A stretch of DNA of 64,000 bases from Brevundimonas goettingensis. Lineage in GTDB: Bacteria > Pseudomonadota > Alphaproteobacteria > Caulobacterales > Caulobacteraceae. This document shows, one piece after another, positions 61,610 to 64,000 of this stretch (its first letter is position 1; each line of letters begins with the position of its first letter). The notes under the pieces are model-generated. The model worked only from the letters and a program-made list of their open reading frames with translations, was not told where the DNA came from and searched no databases. The stretch is taken from positions 915,001-979,000 of the forward strand of contig NZ_CP062222.1 of the NCBI RefSeq assembly GCF_017487405.1, given 5' to 3'. A program made the position numbers and the translations under genes.

Positions 61610-62083
61610 ATGTCCGACAAGCCCGTAGACGACAATCAGTTCATCGCCGGCTCGCCGTCGGTCGAACTGTCGTCCAATCGCACCAGTCTGTCGTTCGAAC
61701 GGACCCGGATGAGCGCGGACCGGACCCTGATGTCGATCGTGCGGACCTCGCTGTCGCTGATCAGTTTCGGCTTCACCATCTTCGAGGGCTTTCGGCAGCT
61801 GCAGAAGAGCGGGGCCATTCCCTCGATGAGCGACGGCCCCAGGAATCTGGGCATGGCGCTGGTGGGGCTGGGCATTCTGCTGCTGATCATGGGCATCGTC
61901 TCCCACATGCATTTCGGGCGCGGGTTGAACGGCCGGCGCGAGCGGCTGTATGGCGAGAAGCTGCTGCACAGCGACATTCATTATTCGGCGACGCCCACCT
62001 TCATTATCGCCTTCCTGCTGCTGGCGGTGGGTATCCTGGCGATCGCCTTCATGGCGGCGCGTCCGCTGATCGGCCCGCACTGA
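61610..62083 (+). CDS. DUF202 (YidH-like) membrane protein
   Basis: This 157-residue protein has the DUF202 opening ELSSNRTSLSFERTRMSADRTLMSIVRTSLSLISFGFTIFEGF and three membrane helices. Members are small inner-membrane proteins; in yeast the related VTC1 domain binds the vacuolar transporter chaperone, but the bacterial role is unknown. The ATG at 61610 fits the family start. A strong terminator follows. Confidence 0.85.
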   Translation: MSDKPVDDNQFIAGSPSVELSSNRTSLSFERTRMSADRTLMSIVRTSLSLISFGFTIFEGFRQLQKSGAIPSMSDGPRNLGMALVGLGILLLIMGIVSHMHFGRGLNGRRERLYGEKLLHSDIHYSATPTFIIAFLLLAVGILAIAFMAARPLIGPH

Positions 62084-62106
62084 TCGCAACGGGGATCAAG
62101 ACGTTG

Positions 62107-62138
62107 AGCCGCGCCGTCATCGACGGCGCGGCTTTTCC
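62107..62138 (+). terminator. Intrinsic terminator of the DUF202 gene
   Basis: AGCCGCGCCGTC and GACGGCGCGGCT form a perfect 12-bp stem with a 3-base loop, followed by TTTCC. It begins 24 bp after the stop codon. Confidence 0.8.
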
Positions 62139-62178
62139 TTGATCGGGGAGGGGGAGGCGCGCGCCGAAGCGCTGTGCG

Positions 62179-62364
62179 TCAGCCCTGGCGCGCTGCGGCG
62201 ACGGGCGAGGCCTGTTGCAGCGGTCCGTGACCGGCGAAGGCCGGCGCCGCGCACAAGGCGACGGACAAGGTCGTCAGGACCGAAAGCGCCGAGAGGCCGC
62301 GCCTGATGAAAGGGCGTCCGGAACTGACAGGCGGGATGGGCGTCGCCGCCATGACGATCCTCAA
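62179..62364 (-). CDS. Small secreted hypothetical protein
   Basis: This 61-residue frame has a signal-peptide-like segment (ALSVLTTLSVALCAAPAFAGHG) and only a short mature tail. An internal ATG at 62352 (MAATPIPP) may be the start. It lies 15 bp after the SHOCT lipoprotein gene and may be co-transcribed. Nothing more can be said. Confidence 0.45.
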   Translation of the reverse strand: MRIVMAATPIPPVSSGRPFIRRGLSALSVLTTLSVALCAAPAFAGHGPLQQASPVAAARQG

Positions 62365-62379
62365 TCCTGTTCCCTGGCC

Positions 62380-62592
62380 CTAGTTGTTGCGCAGGATGTC
62401 GCGACGCTTGGCGTCGTACTCGCGCTGGGTGATCACCCCGGCGTCGAGGGCGGCCTTCAGGTCGATGAGCTGCTGACCCGTGGTCTGGGTCTCGATGGCG
62501 GTCGTGGAACTGCCGCCGCCGCAGGCCGTGAGACTAAGCGACAGGGCGAGCGCGACCGGCGCGGTGATCACGAGCAATGACAGACGGGGCAT
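62380..62592 (-). CDS. SHOCT-domain lipoprotein
   Basis: This 70-residue precursor has a lipoprotein signal ending LTACGGG (lipidated Cys near 24) and a C-terminal SHOCT motif, QLIDLKAALDAGVITQREYDAKRRDIL. SHOCT is a short helical hairpin found at ends of many membrane proteins, probably for oligomerisation. It should be anchored in the envelope. Specific role is unknown. Confidence 0.8.
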   Translation of the reverse strand: MPRLSLLVITAPVALALSLSLTACGGGSSTTAIETQTTGQQLIDLKAALDAGVITQREYDAKRRDILRNN

Positions 62593-62815
62593 GGCGATCT
62601 CTCCAGATGGAGCGCCAGACTGCGATCATCCGCCCGGCACGGCACTCAGGTCTAACCCGCAACGCTTGTCAGGGGCGGCGCGGCCGCGACCCGCCCGCCA
62701 TCAAGGCCCGCCTGTCGCGGCGAGGGCAGGGGGACCATGAGGGCGTCTAGGGACTCCAACCGATAGGCGCCCTCGCGCTCCAAGCGCCACCATGGCGGCG
62801 ACGGAGGGCATGACC

Positions 62816-63679
62816 ATGATCACCACCTTGAGCGGCCTGCTGGACGGAACCCCGCTGTGGGTCATCGGGATCGGCCTCGTACTCTCCATGGCGATCGCCG
62901 CGGCGATCGGCTGGTTCGTCCGGCGACGGCTGGTCGCCGCCTCGGGCGAGCGCGAGAAGTCGGACCAGGAGGGCTATATCGTCTCGGGTGCGCTGGGCCT
63001 GCTGGCCCTGCTTCTGGGCTTCACCTTCTCGCTGGCGATCGAACGCTACGAGGGGCGCAGGGCCCTGGTGCTGGAAGAGGCCAACGACATCGGCACCGCC
63101 TATCTGCGCGCCCAGATCCTGCCGTCGCCGCACCGCGAGCGGGTCAGCAACATCCTGGTGGTCTACACCGACAACCGGATCGCTCTCGCCCAGGTCCATG
63201 GCTCCGGGTCCGAGCGCGACGGGCTGGTCCGCCAGAACGACAGGCTTCTGACCGACCTCTGGGCCGAGACGGTCGCGGTCATGCCCAGCATCCGCGACGC
63301 AGAGTTCTCCGGGGCCTATATCGAGTCCGTGAATGCGGTCATCGACATGGACACCGCTCGCAAGGTCGCCCGTGGGCTGCATGTGCCGTCCGAGGTCTTC
63401 CTGCTGCTGCTGGTCTATCAGATCGTCAGCGCAGGGGTGCTGGGCTTCGTCCTGTACGGCCGCCATGGCATCGCCCTGGCCACCATGTTGTGCCTGCTCT
63501 TCACCCTGTCGCTGCTTCTGATCATCGACGTCGACCGTCCGACCTCGGGCGGGGTGCGCGAGTCGCAGACGCCGATGCTGCTGCTGAAGGACTCGCTCGC
63601 CAGCCAGCCCCCCAAGGTCTTCAACCGGACCGTCGAAGGCGTCGCATCGCCGGAACTGACTGATCCCGCCGCGTTCTGA
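62816..63679 (+). CDS. DUF4239-like (bestrophin-like) membrane protein
   Basis: This 287-residue protein has an N-terminal helix (LWVIGIGLVLSMAIAAAIGWF), a second helix (GALGLLALLLGFTFSLAIERYEGRR), a soluble helical middle and two C-terminal helices (FLLLLVYQIVSAGVLGFVLYG, IALATMLCLLFTLSLLLII). This layout fits the DUF4239 group, related to bestrophin-like channels; no activity is proven. The ATG at 62816 has GGAGG 8 bases ahead; in-frame ATGs at 62810 and 62792 are possible. Confidence 0.72.
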   Translation: MITTLSGLLDGTPLWVIGIGLVLSMAIAAAIGWFVRRRLVAASGEREKSDQEGYIVSGALGLLALLLGFTFSLAIERYEGRRALVLEEANDIGTAYLRAQILPSPHRERVSNILVVYTDNRIALAQVHGSGSERDGLVRQNDRLLTDLWAETVAVMPSIRDAEFSGAYIESVNAVIDMDTARKVARGLHVPSEVFLLLLVYQIVSAGVLGFVLYGRHGIALATMLCLLFTLSLLLIIDVDRPTSGGVRESQTPMLLLKDSLASQPPKVFNRTVEGVASPELTDPAAF

Positions 63680-63689
63680 AGCGAGGCTT

Positions 63690-64000
63690 TCAGGCGAAGA
63701 CGTTCTTCCAGTCCCTGGCCATCGACACGACGGTGACACCCAGTTCCCGGGCATGATCCAGCCCCTCGATCAGGGGGCTGAGATGGTTCTCCCGGTCGTA
63801 GGCCGCCTCGCGGAAGGCGTCGTCGTGGTGCAGCAACAGGGCCAGGCCCGGCGTCGGACCGCCCATGGCGTAGCGCAGCATGGGAAGGTCGCTGTCTGAA
63901 CTGCCGAAGGCCAGGATCGGCCGGCGGCCGATATGGTCGGCGATGGTCTCGACCTTGGCCTCGGCGTCGTTGAACAGCCGCACCGTCGGCAGCTTGCACA
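63690..64000 (-). CDS. HAD-family phosphatase, partial (continues beyond window)
   Basis: The frame is open to the window edge, so only the last about 103 residues are seen. AFGSSDSDLPMLRYA is the HAD motif IV (aspartates binding Mg), and AKVETIADHIGRRPIL precedes it as the motif III region. The N-terminal DxD motif must lie outside. It is convergent with the DUF4239-like gene, 10 bp away. The substrate is unknown. Confidence 0.72.
   Translation of the reverse strand, partial: CKLPTVRLFNDAEAKVETIADHIGRRPILAFGSSDSDLPMLRYAMGGPTPGLALLLHHDDAFREAAYDRENHLSPLIEGLDHARELGVTVVSMARDWKNVFA

Noticed and set aside
1..64000. CRISPR arrays, tRNA or rRNA genes, phage structural genes
   Set aside because: No regularly spaced direct repeats, no cloverleaf-like GGTTCGAATCC arm in proper context and no phage proteins were seen by reading; not tested by software.

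Overview
The window is about 64 kb of GC-rich (roughly two-thirds G+C) chromosomal DNA with dense gene packing, many 4-bp stop/start overlaps and frequent GTG/TTG starts. The gene content (FnrL-type regulator with E-x2-SR recognition helix, FixL/FixJ, ECF11 sigma/ChrR pair, DUF1003, N-formylglutamate amidohydrolase, archaic Csu-type pilus operon) fits an alphaproteobacterium. Caulobacteraceae, perhaps Brevundimonas-like, is my inference; no rRNA or other decisive marker is present. I see no tRNA, rRNA or CRISPR array.

Region 1 (0.3-17.9 kb) is a low-oxygen island. It holds cydDC and cydABX (cytochrome bd and its assembly transporter), hemN, an OmpW porin, a LOG-family protein, a LysE exporter, three tandem-domain universal stress proteins, a PNPOx-like protein, an FNR-type [4Fe-4S] regulator, a flavodoxin-fold reductase, a lipoprotein cytochrome c and a DUF1003 membrane protein. 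At least eight FNR/FixK-like boxes (TTGAT-N4-ATCAA) sit in front of these units. Most carry an extra AAGGC(G) on the gene-facing side, and at the distances expected for class II activation. Two units look damaged: a short histidine-kinase-like ORF with CAG changed to TAG, and DUF1003 with its coding signal running out of frame with its best ATG.

Region 2 (18-30 kb) is a signalling block: an amidohydrolase, a PAS/EAL phosphodiesterase, a variant receiver protein with a partner, a FixL-like kinase without an evident haem His, two FixJ-like regulators, a globin-coupled chemoreceptor, and an ECF11 sigma factor with a ChrR-like anti-sigma that lacks the zinc ligands. An IS5-family element (IS427-type, A6G frameshift) sits exactly in the stop codon of the anti-sigma gene.

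Region 3 (30-44.5 kb) holds a membrane chemoreceptor, an S41 peptidase with a membrane AraC regulator, a histone-deacetylase-like amidohydrolase, an HSL-type esterase, an SDR and a PfpI protease. It then has about 1.1 kb of decayed, partly AT-rich DNA flanked by an amidohydrolase remnant and a 5'-truncated receiver gene, followed by a translationally coupled kaiC-like ATPase and hybrid histidine kinase.

Region 4 (44.7-55 kb) holds a ClpP-like protease, two transglutaminase-like proteins and an N-formylglutamate amidohydrolase (a possible peptide-processing set), then a large katE catalase with a possible general-stress promoter, an FAD protein, DUF1543 and DUF2252.

Region 5 (55-64 kb) holds a BamA/TamA-like barrel, a Csu-type chaperone-usher operon, small membrane proteins (DUF1622, DUF202, SHOCT lipoprotein, DUF4239-like) and a HAD phosphatase cut by the window edge.
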